The notes under the pieces are model-generated. The model did not search any database. It was given only the letters and a program-made list of their open reading frames with translations, and was not told where the DNA came from. This document shows, piece by piece, positions 8,146 to 15,917 of a stretch of 40,302 nt of DNA (its first letter is position 1; each line of letters starts with the position of its first letter). The DNA is from Bryobacteraceae bacterium. Lineage in GTDB: Bacteria; Acidobacteriota; Terriglobia; Bryobacterales; Bryobacteraceae. The stretch is taken from the NCBI GenBank assembly GCA_019187195.1, contig JABAQT010000003.1, positions 1-40,302 of the forward strand, given 5' to 3'. Made by a program: the position numbers and the translations under genes.

Positions 8146-9283
8146 CAGCCGCCTCCTCGTGGAGCCTCCGGAATGCCTGCATCAGTTCAGGCGACGGTTC
8201 GCCTCCCTCGCGGTCTTCAAAAAAGCGCTGGAACATCGCCAGCGGATCGGAGGGCGGGGGACCCGGTTGTGTCGACGGCAACTCCGGCAGTTCCACCCGC
8301 ACATCCACTGCGTCCGGCAGCATCGTCCGCACCTCCTCCGCCACTCCCGGTTTCGGCCGCGGCAAACGCGCCGTGACATGCAGGAAGTCGCCGTTGTTCC
8401 ACTCGGAGGCGCGCTTCTCGATCTCGGCGAGAGTGCCGCTCACGTAACGCAGGCGCCGCCCGGCGGCAAGCCGCACGCTCTCGATGCGCGCGGTCTTCCC
8501 CGCCTGCGCGTCGGCGATCACTACGCGCTTATCCTGGCCGTGTTCGCCGAAATCGAGTTGCAGCAGCGACCCCGAATAGCAAGCCGGGCTCGGTCCCGCG
8601 ATCTCCTGGGGGCGGTGCAAATGGCCCAGCGCGATGTAGGAAGCCGAATCCGGAAAACGCCGCGCCGATAGCGCATAAGGCTTTGTCAGGTGCGCCTCGC
8701 GCTCGCTGCCGGTTGCCTCGCCGCCCTGCACGAACAGATGCCCCAACAGCACGTTCACGGTTGCGGCTGTAAACGCGGCCGACAGCGCCTCGACGATCGA
8801 CGCCACGCCTTCGGCATAGGCGCTCGACCGCTCCGCGTGCGCGCCCATCAGCAGGCTCGCGTCCAGCCACTTGTGCTCGGGAATCCACGGCATCACCGCG
8901 ATGAGCGCCTGCTCGCCCCGCACCGTGAGTTCGATCACTCCGCCATCCCCGGGCGCGCGCACCGTGGGACGCATGTGTATGGACATGCGGTCGAGCAACG
9001 GCCGCAATGCCTCGAGCCTTCGCGGATGATCGTGGTTGCCGCCGATCAGCACCGCCGGAATCCGATGGCCGGCCAGATCGGCGAGCAGCGAGTACACCAG
9101 CCGCTCCGCCTCGGCGGGAGGAGCCTGCGTGTCGAAGATATCCCCCGCCACCAGGACACAGTCGATCTTCTCCCGCACGGCAATCTCGAACACTTCCCGC
9201 AGCGCCTTCTCGTGCTCGTCCATGCGCGAGCGGCCGCGCAGGCCCTTTCCAACGTGCCAATCGGCCGTATGCAGGAATCTCAT
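8126..9283 (-). CDS. sbcD: SbcD/Mre11-like metallophosphoesterase nuclease
   Basis: 385 residues. Nuclease subunit partnered by SbcC. It shows the calcineurin-like metal motifs in order: D8-W-H10 (TADWH), GDIFD at 47-51, GNHDH at 82-86 and ALGHLH further on, enough for a two-metal site. The C-terminal part (capping domain and SbcC-binding tail) is present. It overlaps herA by 4 bases (ATGA) and sbcC by 20 bases. Being next to herA and nurA, it probably acts as Mre11 does in archaea, opening DNA ends before HerA-NurA resection; that role is inferred from gene order. Confidence 0.93.
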   Translation of the reverse strand: MRFLHTADWHVGKGLRGRSRMDEHEKALREVFEIAVREKIDCVLVAGDIFDTQAPPAEAERLVYSLLADLAGHRIPAVLIGGNHDHPRRLEALRPLLDRMSIHMRPTVRAPGDGGVIELTVRGEQALIAVMPWIPEHKWLDASLLMGAHAERSSAYAEGVASIVEALSAAFTAATVNVLLGHLFVQGGEATGSEREAHLTKPYALSARRFPDSASYIALGHLHRPQEIAGPSPACYSGSLLQLDFGEHGQDKRVVIADAQAGKTARIESVRLAAGRRLRYVSGTLAEIEKRASEWNNGDFLHVTARLPRPKPGVAEEVRTMLPDAVDVRVELPELPSTQPGPPPSDPLAMFQRFFEDREGGEPSPELMQAFRRLHEEAADASIEA

Positions 9284-10908
9284 GAGCGGAACTTCCGGAA
9301 GGGATCCTTACCCGCCGCCGCGGCCGTTCGCGCCTCGGATTCGCGCGTGGCCCATGAAGGAAACGGAAACCGCACCAGCAATGGAATGGGGATTTCTGGC
9401 TGGCTCACGATCACCGTCCCCGGCTTGAGAATGCCGGCCCGCGCGCGGCTGGGACCGGGAAGGAAGGCGTACTCATGCTGCTGCGCCTCCGCCAGATCGA
9501 GTCGCCCCACCACGCGGAAAGACGAGTTCGCCACCACGCGGCGTTCGATCTGGCTCGCCGTCTGCTCAGCTCCGATGAGGATCACGCCGAGACTGCGCCC
9601 GCGCTCGGCCATGTCGAGAATCACGTCCTTGATGGGACTCCAGCCCTCGCGCGGGGCGTACTTATTCAACTCATCGAGCACGACGAACGCGAGCGGGCGC
9701 GACGTTCCCGCCTTTTCCTTATCCTCGAACATGCGCTTCAATACGACGCCGATGACGAAGCGCTTCGCGCGGTCATGAAGGTTGTGGATATCGATCACCG
9801 TCACCTGCGCCTTGCGCCAGTTGATGACGTTCCGTTCGCCGTCATCGGTGTGCCCGCGAATCAGGTGGGCCACGCGCGCCGCCGCCGACAGCAACCTCCG
9901 CTCGAAGGCGGACCGCGTACCCGATGCATAGCTTCCGGCCCAGTCGTCCAGATGCTCCTGAATGTATTCCACCAGGCCGTCAAATCCATCGATGCCGCGG
10001 ATGTCGTCCCGCGCCCGCGCGAGCCGCGCTTCCACTCGTTCGACCACGGACCCGAGCTGGCTGCTGTCATCCTCGGCTTCCGTAAACAGAAATCGCAACA
10101 GGCGTTCCTCGCAGAACTGCTTCACCGTCCAGGCAAACGGAATCACGCCCTCGGTGCGGGAGCCCGTGTCGGGAACCATCTCGAGCGTCTCCCGCCGCAC
10201 GGGCGCGTAGATGGCGAGGTCTTCGAAGGCTCCCGGCTGAAGTCCCAGCTTCGCGTACAGCGCCTCCTGATCCGCCCGCAGGGCTTTATTCGGTTTGTCG
10301 AGAAACAGCAGATCCTCGCCCTTCACATTGAAGATCAGGGCATGCGTGTTTCCGGCGGCCGCCCCCAGGAGCTTCGAATGGAAGATGCCGTAGAGAAGAA
10401 ACGTCGCGTAGGTAGTCTTGGTGGCGACGCCTGAAATGCCCGAGATATTGACGTGCGCTCCGCGCGAGCCGTCCAGAAACTCGAAGTTGCCATGCACGGG
10501 CTCGCCATCGCGCGAGAGGCCGAGCGGAAAGGGCTTCGTCATGGCGTCAAAGAAGAGCGCCTTATCGCGGTCCCCGTCCGCCGCTTTATAGACGGGCTCG
10601 CCGGGCAGGGGCGGCACGAAGATCTCCGGGTCGACGCGGGTCACGCTGACATGCGCCTTCACCGCATGGGTCAGGGGAAGCACGCCATCGGTGGCGAGAA
10701 AGACATCGGATTCGAGCTTCGCTCCCTCATGGCGGGCAACGAGGATATCGACAATCCCATACAGCGTCACTTCGTGCCCGCCGGACAGCGTGCGGCGCAC
10801 CAGCACCACATCATCCAACTGGAGCGGCTCCGCGGCGGGTACCGCAATCCAGAAGTCGAGCGGCTGGGCATCCGCCGTGCCCAGCACCTTACCGATCTCT
10901 TTGCTCAT
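9280..10908 (-). CDS. herA: HerA-type DNA translocase/helicase (FtsK-HerA ATPase)
   Basis: 542 residues. The N-terminal beta-barrel (HAS-barrel-like, residues ~1-100) precedes a RecA-like core. The P-loop is at ~157-165 but reads GISGVATKT in place of the usual G-x-T-G-x-G-K-S/T, with the lysine and final threonine kept. Walker B is VVLDELNKYAP (~411-420), followed by AERGRSLGVILIGAEQ (sensor and arginine region) and a C-terminal segment RAGILKPGTVIV typical of HerA. HerA forms a hexameric ring that pumps DNA to NurA for 5'-strand resection. It overlaps nurA by 20 bases and sbcD by 4. A relative used in phage defence is possible, but the partners here are repair nucleases. Confidence 0.85.
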   Translation of the reverse strand: MSKEIGKVLGTADAQPLDFWIAVPAAEPLQLDDVVLVRRTLSGGHEVTLYGIVDILVARHEGAKLESDVFLATDGVLPLTHAVKAHVSVTRVDPEIFVPPLPGEPVYKAADGDRDKALFFDAMTKPFPLGLSRDGEPVHGNFEFLDGSRGAHVNISGISGVATKTTYATFLLYGIFHSKLLGAAAGNTHALIFNVKGEDLLFLDKPNKALRADQEALYAKLGLQPGAFEDLAIYAPVRRETLEMVPDTGSRTEGVIPFAWTVKQFCEERLLRFLFTEAEDDSSQLGSVVERVEARLARARDDIRGIDGFDGLVEYIQEHLDDWAGSYASGTRSAFERRLLSAAARVAHLIRGHTDDGERNVINWRKAQVTVIDIHNLHDRAKRFVIGVVLKRMFEDKEKAGTSRPLAFVVLDELNKYAPREGWSPIKDVILDMAERGRSLGVILIGAEQTASQIERRVVANSSFRVVGRLDLAEAQQHEYAFLPGPSRARAGILKPGTVIVSQPEIPIPLLVRFPFPSWATRESEARTAAAAGKDPFRKFRS

Positions 10909-11833
10909 GCAACTCCTTTTCGATGGCCCGCCGGATCAGCAGCGGATCGCCGAGACGCCGGCGCATCTCCTGCTCGAGGGCTCCGACGGGCAGCAGGTTC
11001 TGCGGCGCCCGCGGATCGCGCGTCGATGTGGAGGCGAACGAAGGCAACAAGGCGGCGGCGAAGTCCGCCAGCGACTTCGCGGCATCGAGACCCACCGCCG
11101 CGCCGGTTTCGATGCGCACAATGCCGGCCAGCGGGTGTTCGAGCGCGCGCGGATCGCTCAACCGCAGATAGCAGGAATACCGATTGTATGCGGTATCGCT
11201 GATGCCGAACAGTGGTGTGCGCCCGCCTTTACGCAAACGCCCGAGCAGCGAAAATTGCGGCTCGCCCAGATAGGGGTTGAGAATCCGCTTGATGACCCCC
11301 ACCACGGGGTAGCGGCTGGTGGCGCGATAGCTCGGCCCATCGACGAAAACACAGCCTTCGCCGGCCATCGACTCGGCCAGCTCGGCTTCAGCTTCGCGCA
11401 TCCGGCTCTGCAACCCGGCGAGTACGTCCTCGGGCGTGTTCCGGACCGCCGGGCAGGGAGCAAACGAGAGCGTTGAGGAACCGAGCAGGAACTCTCTCCC
11501 TTCCAGGGCTCCATTTCCCATCACGAGAACCCGCGCCACCCGAATGTCCCCAAATTCAGCTTTGCGGCCGGCCGCGCGCACGTATCCGGCGGCAAACGAT
11601 CCGAACAGGCCATGCACGAATCCGCCGGAATCGAGGCTGCCGAGAACACGCGCTTCGACGCGCCGCACTCCGTCGACAAAACAGCAGGAGGCGTCCGCCG
11701 GCGGCTCGCCGGGCGGGATGGCCTCCCACACTCCCGACTCGACAGTAACATCGACTTCGGGCCGGGACTCGGGCGCGTCGAAGGAGATCGGCGCTTCGTA
11801 ATCGGCCGGCCATGGATCCAGAAGCAGTCTCAT
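10889..11833 (-). CDS. nurA: NurA-domain nuclease
   Basis: 314 residues from the ATG at 11833. The frame is open further upstream (TTG 11938), but that part lies inside tonB; the chosen ATG sits one base after the tonB stop (TGAGATG). Features expected of NurA are the metal-binding aspartate in CFVDGVRRVEAR (Asp54), a second acidic strand GCVFVDGPS, and the late block GISDTAYNRYS. NurA is a dimeric 5'-3' nuclease that sits on the HerA ring. Identification rests on these motifs plus the 20-base overlap with herA; the motifs alone would be weaker. Confidence 0.75.
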   Translation of the reverse strand: MRLLLDPWPADYEAPISFDAPESRPEVDVTVESGVWEAIPPGEPPADASCCFVDGVRRVEARVLGSLDSGGFVHGLFGSFAAGYVRAAGRKAEFGDIRVARVLVMGNGALEGREFLLGSSTLSFAPCPAVRNTPEDVLAGLQSRMREAEAELAESMAGEGCVFVDGPSYRATSRYPVVGVIKRILNPYLGEPQFSLLGRLRKGGRTPLFGISDTAYNRYSCYLRLSDPRALEHPLAGIVRIETGAAVGLDAAKSLADFAAALLPSFASTSTRDPRAPQNLLPVGALEQEMRRRLGDPLLIRRAIEKELHEQRDR

Positions 11834-11834
11834 C

Positions 11835-12896
11835 TCAGCGGCGGCCGTTATAGACGAAGGAGAATTGCAGGCGAATCTGGTCGCCCTTGAAATCCGCCGG
11901 CAGCGGAGGGAACGGGTTCGAGGCGCTGATGCCGGCAACGGCGGCGCGGTCCAGCGGATCCGCCCCGGAAGGAACGGCGATGACGAGTTTCGGCACGGAG
12001 CCGTTGCGGCTGATGGCGAACTGAATGAGCACTTTTCCCTGGCGTCCGAGGCGGGCGCTTTCGGGAATGACGGCGAACCAGTTGCGGCGCACGGCGGCGA
12101 GCACCTTGATGAGGTAGGGGCGGAAATCGGCTCCCTGCGGGTCGCTCAACAGTTCGAGGGTGCTGCCCATCTTACCCGGCGCGGCATGCTGGCTGAGCGC
12201 CTCACCGATGCCCGGCTCCTGATCGGCATCATCTCCCACAACGAGTCCGCCGCCGGGGCGTTTCGAGATGCGGGCCACGGCTTCGGAGACGGTGCTTCGT
12301 GGTACGGGGATGGCGATTTTGGGAGAACTCTGCCCGCCGTTGACATTGCCCGAGCCATGGCCCGAGCCGGGGACGTTTTCGAGAGTTATCTTCGGCTTTT
12401 CGGAAGTCTCGATCTGAGGGGGAGGCGGCGGCTGGTTGGTGATGCCCGTTCCCGGGGGAGGGAGTTGCGCGGTCTGTGGGGCGGGGGCGATTTGGGGGGC
12501 ATCGGGCAGCGCCGCGGGGGCCGGGATTCCGGCGCGGGGCTTTGGAGAGGCGGCAGGCAGCGGAGGGGGAGACTTGAATTCCTTGCGCGCGAGCAGGCCT
12601 TGAATATTGATCTCCTTGGCGACTTCCTTCGTGTTGGGAGCCTTCTGAGTGGGCTGTTTGAACACTGGGGCGACGAGCGGCGTCACCTGGCGGGCCTCGA
12701 TTTCGGGGTACCGCAACTGCGGCGGCGGCGTGACTTCGAAGCGCACGGTGAGCAGAAAGAGAAGACCAAGGACGTGAACGGTTATGGAGGCGGCGGCGGC
12801 GCGGGCGGCGGGACCGCGGCCGGCGGGCTGCTCGAAGTGGAACACAAAATCGGCATTTTGTGGAGCAGGCTTCCGGGGTTCAGCCAGCGACTTCAT
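11835..12896 (-). CDS. tonB: TonB-family energy-transducing protein
   Basis: 353 residues. A short cytoplasmic start is followed by one membrane helix (~36-53, VHVLGLLFLLTV). A long Pro/Ala-rich periplasmic spacer (~55-170, with PPPPP and PAPAALPDAP) and a low-complexity GSGHGSGNVNGG stretch lead to a C-terminal TonB domain (~265-353: FRPYLIKVLAAVRRNW, GKVLIQFAISRNGSVP, FPPLP, QLQFSF-like end). It would carry proton-motive energy from an ExbBD complex to outer-membrane transporters; no exbBD is nearby. It lies 8 bases after the dehydrogenase gene and one base before nurA. The TonB fold is clear; the transporter it serves is unknown. Confidence 0.85.
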   Translation of the reverse strand: MKSLAEPRKPAPQNADFVFHFEQPAGRGPAARAAAASITVHVLGLLFLLTVRFEVTPPPQLRYPEIEARQVTPLVAPVFKQPTQKAPNTKEVAKEINIQGLLARKEFKSPPPLPAASPKPRAGIPAPAALPDAPQIAPAPQTAQLPPPGTGITNQPPPPPQIETSEKPKITLENVPGSGHGSGNVNGGQSSPKIAIPVPRSTVSEAVARISKRPGGGLVVGDDADQEPGIGEALSQHAAPGKMGSTLELLSDPQGADFRPYLIKVLAAVRRNWFAVIPESARLGRQGKVLIQFAISRNGSVPKLVIAVPSGADPLDRAAVAGISASNPFPPLPADFKGDQIRLQFSFVYNGRR

Positions 12897-12904
12897 GGTC
12901 GAGC

Positions 12905-13852
12905 TCAGCGTGAGGCCAGCGAATCGGCAACCAGCTTCGCGTGCACCTCAATCTTAGCAAGAATATCGAGCGCCACCCGCAGCGCGAGAGCCGCTTCCCG
13001 GCCTCCGGCAAGGGGCGGCGTGCGCGCTGTCACGCAGTCGAGAAACGAGTCGAGCTGGAGCTTCAACGGTTCGTTTTTCCGCACGGGAAACGGCTGAAAA
13101 CCGATCTCCTGCCGTGGCGAAACGGAGATGCACACTCCGTCCTGCCGCGCGTAGTCGATGGAGAGGTATTGCCGGGGTTGAAACACGCGCATCTTGCGCA
13201 CCTTTTCGGTGGAGACGCGGCTGGCGGTGAGGTTGGCGACGCAGCCATGCGGGAAGGCGAGACGGACGTTGGCGATATCGACCTTCCGCGAGAGGATGGA
13301 GATGCCCGCGGCGCGAATTTCGACTGGTTCCTCGCCAACCATCGACAAGACGAGATCGAGGTCGTGAATCATCAGATCCAGCACGACGTCCACGTCGAGA
13401 CTGCGCGGCGTGAACAGGCTCATGCGATGGATTTCGAAGAAGAGCGGGGTGGTTACCATCTCGCGCAGGGCTGTTACGGCGGGGTTGAAGCGTTCGAGGT
13501 GGCCCACTTGAAGGACGCGGCCGGCGGAGGCATCAATCAGCCTGGCGGCGCTCTCGAGGTCCGGCGCGATGGGCTTTTCGATAAGCACGTCACAGCCCGC
13601 CTCGAGCAGCGCGCAGCCCACCTCCGCGTGAGTGTTGGTTGGGGTGGCGACGATGGCGGCATCGACGGAAGCGGCCATGGCGCCGAGGGTGGGGAACGCC
13701 TGGCAGCCGAATTCGGCGGCCGCTTCGCGCGCGCGGGCGGCGTCGATATCGAACAGTCCGGCAAGTTCCGCGCGGCCGCTTTCGCGAATCACGCGCAGGT
13801 GGTTCCGGCCGAAGGCTCCCGCGCCGGCCACTCCAAGACGAACGGCGCTCAT
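12905..13852 (-). CDS. Gfo/Idh/MocA oxidoreductase, likely sugar-nucleotide dehydrogenase
   Basis: 315 residues from the ATG at 13852, which overlaps the lpxI stop by 4 bases (ATGA); the open frame above it is a shadow of lpxI. A Rossmann fold begins at once (GVAGAGAFGRNH, 7-18). EKP at 92-94 carries the lysine typical of the family, and QVGHLERFNP (~115-124) and DLMIHDLDLVL complete the pattern. The GHLERFNP block is characteristic of members found beside lpxA. In Acidithiobacillus and Leptospira such an enzyme (GnnA) oxidises UDP-GlcNAc at C3 so that GnnB can aminate it. No aminotransferase is in this window, so a GnnA role is inference from position. Confidence 0.8.
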   Translation of the reverse strand: MSAVRLGVAGAGAFGRNHLRVIRESGRAELAGLFDIDAARAREAAAEFGCQAFPTLGAMAASVDAAIVATPTNTHAEVGCALLEAGCDVLIEKPIAPDLESAARLIDASAGRVLQVGHLERFNPAVTALREMVTTPLFFEIHRMSLFTPRSLDVDVVLDLMIHDLDLVLSMVGEEPVEIRAAGISILSRKVDIANVRLAFPHGCVANLTASRVSTEKVRKMRVFQPRQYLSIDYARQDGVCISVSPRQEIGFQPFPVRKNEPLKLQLDSFLDCVTARTPPLAGGREAALALRVALDILAKIEVHAKLVADSLASR

Positions 13853-14667
13853 TCGACCTCCCCGGGGGCATAGCCGCACAGCGCAATGCCCGCCTCGTTC
13901 GCTTTTCGCAGCATCTCCTCGCGGTCGAGCAGCAGCGTCCGCCCGGCATCCACGGCGAGGGCGGTGGCTCCGGTATCCCGCATCACGGCGATGGTCTCCA
14001 CTCCGGCCACGGGAACATCGAACAGGAGATGCTCTCTGCGGCGCGACACCTTGACGAGGCAAATGGGGCGTCCGTTGGCAAGGGAGGCGGCGCGCCGCAG
14101 CATCTCGTCGGTGCCTTCCATTGCTTCGACGGCGAGGCAGGCGCGCCCGGCGATAGCGACGCTCTGGCCGATATCAAAGCCCGCCAGCGCGTTGGCGACG
14201 CGGCGGCCGTAGCGGATATCCTTTTCCTCTTCCGATGACGGACGGCGTTTCGTCATCGAACCCGCGGCGGCAAGCAGCGGCTTGAGCAGGAAGGTGGAGT
14301 CCCGCAACTCGATTCCCTCGTCCGCGAGCACCTTCGCCACGCCCCCGATGAGGGCGTCGGTGTTTTTTTCCCTGAGAGACAACAGAAGCCTGGCGAGGCG
14401 CCAATCGGGACGGATGGAAGAAAAGATCCGGACGTGCTTGACCTGCCCGGCCATGAAGAGTTCCCGGATGCCCTCGTCCTTGAGAATTTCGATGAGCCGG
14501 CTCAACTCGCCGAGAGAGATCCAATGCGTCTTCGAGGCAAGGCCGGCGATTTCGCCGGACGCTTCTTCCCGGATGCCGATGGCCACCACGTCGTGGCCGA
14601 GTTTGCGCGCTTCCTCGAGGGCCAGGATGGGGAAGCGTCCGTTGCCGGCGATGAGCGCGTACTTCAC
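13849..14667 (-). CDS. lpxI: UDP-2,3-diacylglucosamine pyrophosphatase LpxI
   Basis: 272 residues, the usual LpxI (DUF1009) length. It cleaves UDP-2,3-diacylglucosamine to lipid X and UMP in lipid A synthesis, replacing LpxH. The N-terminal domain starts MKYALIAGNGRFP and includes MAGQVKHVRIFS; the C-terminal domain carries EEKDIRYGR, GQSVAI and the late TGATALAVDAG and LLLDREEM blocks conserved in the family. It overlaps lpxA by 4 bases and the dehydrogenase by 4 bases. No lpxH, lpxB or lpxD lies in the window. Confidence 0.92.
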   Translation of the reverse strand: MKYALIAGNGRFPILALEEARKLGHDVVAIGIREEASGEIAGLASKTHWISLGELSRLIEILKDEGIRELFMAGQVKHVRIFSSIRPDWRLARLLLSLREKNTDALIGGVAKVLADEGIELRDSTFLLKPLLAAAGSMTKRRPSSEEEKDIRYGRRVANALAGFDIGQSVAIAGRACLAVEAMEGTDEMLRRAASLANGRPICLVKVSRRREHLLFDVPVAGVETIAVMRDTGATALAVDAGRTLLLDREEMLRKANEAGIALCGYAPGEVE

Positions 14668-15440
14668 TTGATGACGCCACGTTCGGAGGACTGGATAAAT
14701 TCAATCAATTCGCCGACCTCGGCGCAAGGCTCGACTTCGGCGCGGATGCGCTCGAGTGCCTGCGTGGTGTTGAGGCCGGCGCGCGTGAGCAGGCGCAGGG
14801 CTTTATTGACGGCATCCACGGATGGGGCGGGGAAGCCGCGCCGCTCCATGCCGATCCGGTTCGCGCCGAAGACCTTTGTTTCGCGCGGCGTGGTGGTGTT
14901 GGAGAACGGCATGACGTCCTGGGTGATGACGCTGTAGCCGCCGATGATGGCATGCCGGCCGACGCGGCAGAACTGATGAATGCCCGAGAACGCGCTCACC
15001 ACGACCCAGTCCTCGACGGTAACGTGGCCGCCGCAGGTGGCTCCGTGGCCGATAACGCAGTGGTTGCCGATCCTCGTATCGTGGGCGATGTGCGCGTAGG
15101 CCATCAGCAGATTGTCGTCGTCAATGCGCGTGACGCGCCCGCCGCCTTCGGTGCCGCGGTGAATGGTGACGAATTCGCGGATCCGGTTGCGGTGGCCAAT
15201 GATGGTTTGGGCCGGTTCGCCGTGATACTTCAGGTCCTGCGAGGCAACGCCGATGGTCGAGTAGGGATAGAAGATGTTGTCCTCGCCAACGAGTAGAGGG
15301 CCTTCGAGGTAGAGGTGAGCGAGGAGCCGGGTTCGCGCGCCGATTTCGACGTCCGCTCCGATGATGCAGTAAGGTCCGATTTCCGCGCTCTCCGCGATAC
15401 GGGCTTGCGGGTCGACGATGGCGGTTGGATGAATCGCCAT
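14664..15440 (-). CDS. lpxA: UDP-N-acetylglucosamine acyltransferase LpxA
   Basis: 258 residues. It transfers a 3-hydroxyacyl chain from ACP to UDP-GlcNAc, the first step of lipid A synthesis. The left-handed beta-helix hexapeptide repeats run from residue ~3 to ~180, and AYAHIAHDTRIGN contains the catalytic histidine (His120, matching His125 of E. coli). IHQFCRVGRHAIIGG and ANRIGMERRGFP follow, with a C-terminal helical domain. The segment after the helix (SNTTTPRETKVFG) differs from E. coli, so acyl-chain length and O- versus N-acylation cannot be read from it. Four bases separate it from fabZ. Confidence 0.95.
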   Translation of the reverse strand: MAIHPTAIVDPQARIAESAEIGPYCIIGADVEIGARTRLLAHLYLEGPLLVGEDNIFYPYSTIGVASQDLKYHGEPAQTIIGHRNRIREFVTIHRGTEGGGRVTRIDDDNLLMAYAHIAHDTRIGNHCVIGHGATCGGHVTVEDWVVVSAFSGIHQFCRVGRHAIIGGYSVITQDVMPFSNTTTPRETKVFGANRIGMERRGFPAPSVDAVNKALRLLTRAGLNTTQALERIRAEVEPCAEVGELIEFIQSSERGVIK

Positions 15441-15444
15441 CGCG

Positions 15445-15894
15445 CTAGGCCCGAGGCTTGGCCGGATCGGTGAGCACGCACATGAGTTCAGCTTCGGCCA
15501 CCACGGTGTCGCCTACTTTCGCCACGCCGGCCATCACCGCGAGGGAGGCGCGGCGCTTGATCACCTTCATCTCGATGCGAAGCTGATCGCCGGGGACCAC
15601 CTGGTTGCGGAACTTCGCGGAATTGATCGAGGCGAGGAGAACGGGGCGGTTCTTGCTGTCGGGGATATCTTTCAGGATGAGGATGCCGGCAACCTGAGCC
15701 ATGGATTCCACGATGAGCACTCCGGGCATGACCGGGTAGTGGGGGAAGTGGCCCACGAAGAACGGCTCGTTCACGGTAACGTTCTTGGTCCCCACAATGC
15801 GGTCGGATTCGAGTTCGACGACCCGATCCACGAGCAACATGGGGTAGCGATGCGGGAGGATCTCCTGAATCGCAAGGACATCAAGGATTGGCAT
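15445..15894 (-). CDS. fabZ: 3-hydroxyacyl-ACP dehydratase FabZ
   Basis: 149 residues, hot-dog fold. It dehydrates 3-hydroxyacyl-ACP in fatty acid elongation and so competes with LpxA for the same acyl-ACP. The catalytic His49 (GHFPHYPVMPGV) and Glu63 (VESMAQ) are present; the start ILPHRYPMLLVDR is typical. It is the first gene of the nine-gene minus-strand run. A TATAAT box ends 11 bases before its ATG, so the transcript is probably leaderless or nearly so. Confidence 0.95.
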   Translation of the reverse strand: MPILDVLAIQEILPHRYPMLLVDRVVELESDRIVGTKNVTVNEPFFVGHFPHYPVMPGVLIVESMAQVAGILILKDIPDSKNRPVLLASINSAKFRNQVVPGDQLRIEMKVIKRRASLAVMAGVAKVGDTVVAEAELMCVLTDPAKPRA

Positions 15895-15903
15895 GCAAAC
15901 CCG

Positions 15904-15914
15904 TTATTATAACA
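15904..15914. promoter_or_regulatory. Symmetrical -10 element shared by fabZ and the M20 peptidase
   Basis: The 11-base sequence GTTATTATAAC reads the same on both strands apart from its central base. On the minus strand it gives a perfect TATAAT (15906-15911), 11 bases from the fabZ ATG. On the plus strand it gives TATTAT (15905-15910), 7 bases from the ATG of the M20 gene. Neither side shows a good -35 box. It looks like one bidirectional promoter core producing two near-leaderless transcripts; this is inferred from sequence only. Confidence 0.5.
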
Positions 15915-15917
15915 GCG

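Noticed and set aside
9000..11000. Replication origin proper.
   Set aside because: Only the compositional switch supports it. The region is fully coding and I see no DnaA boxes or dnaA, so I report the skew but not an origin.
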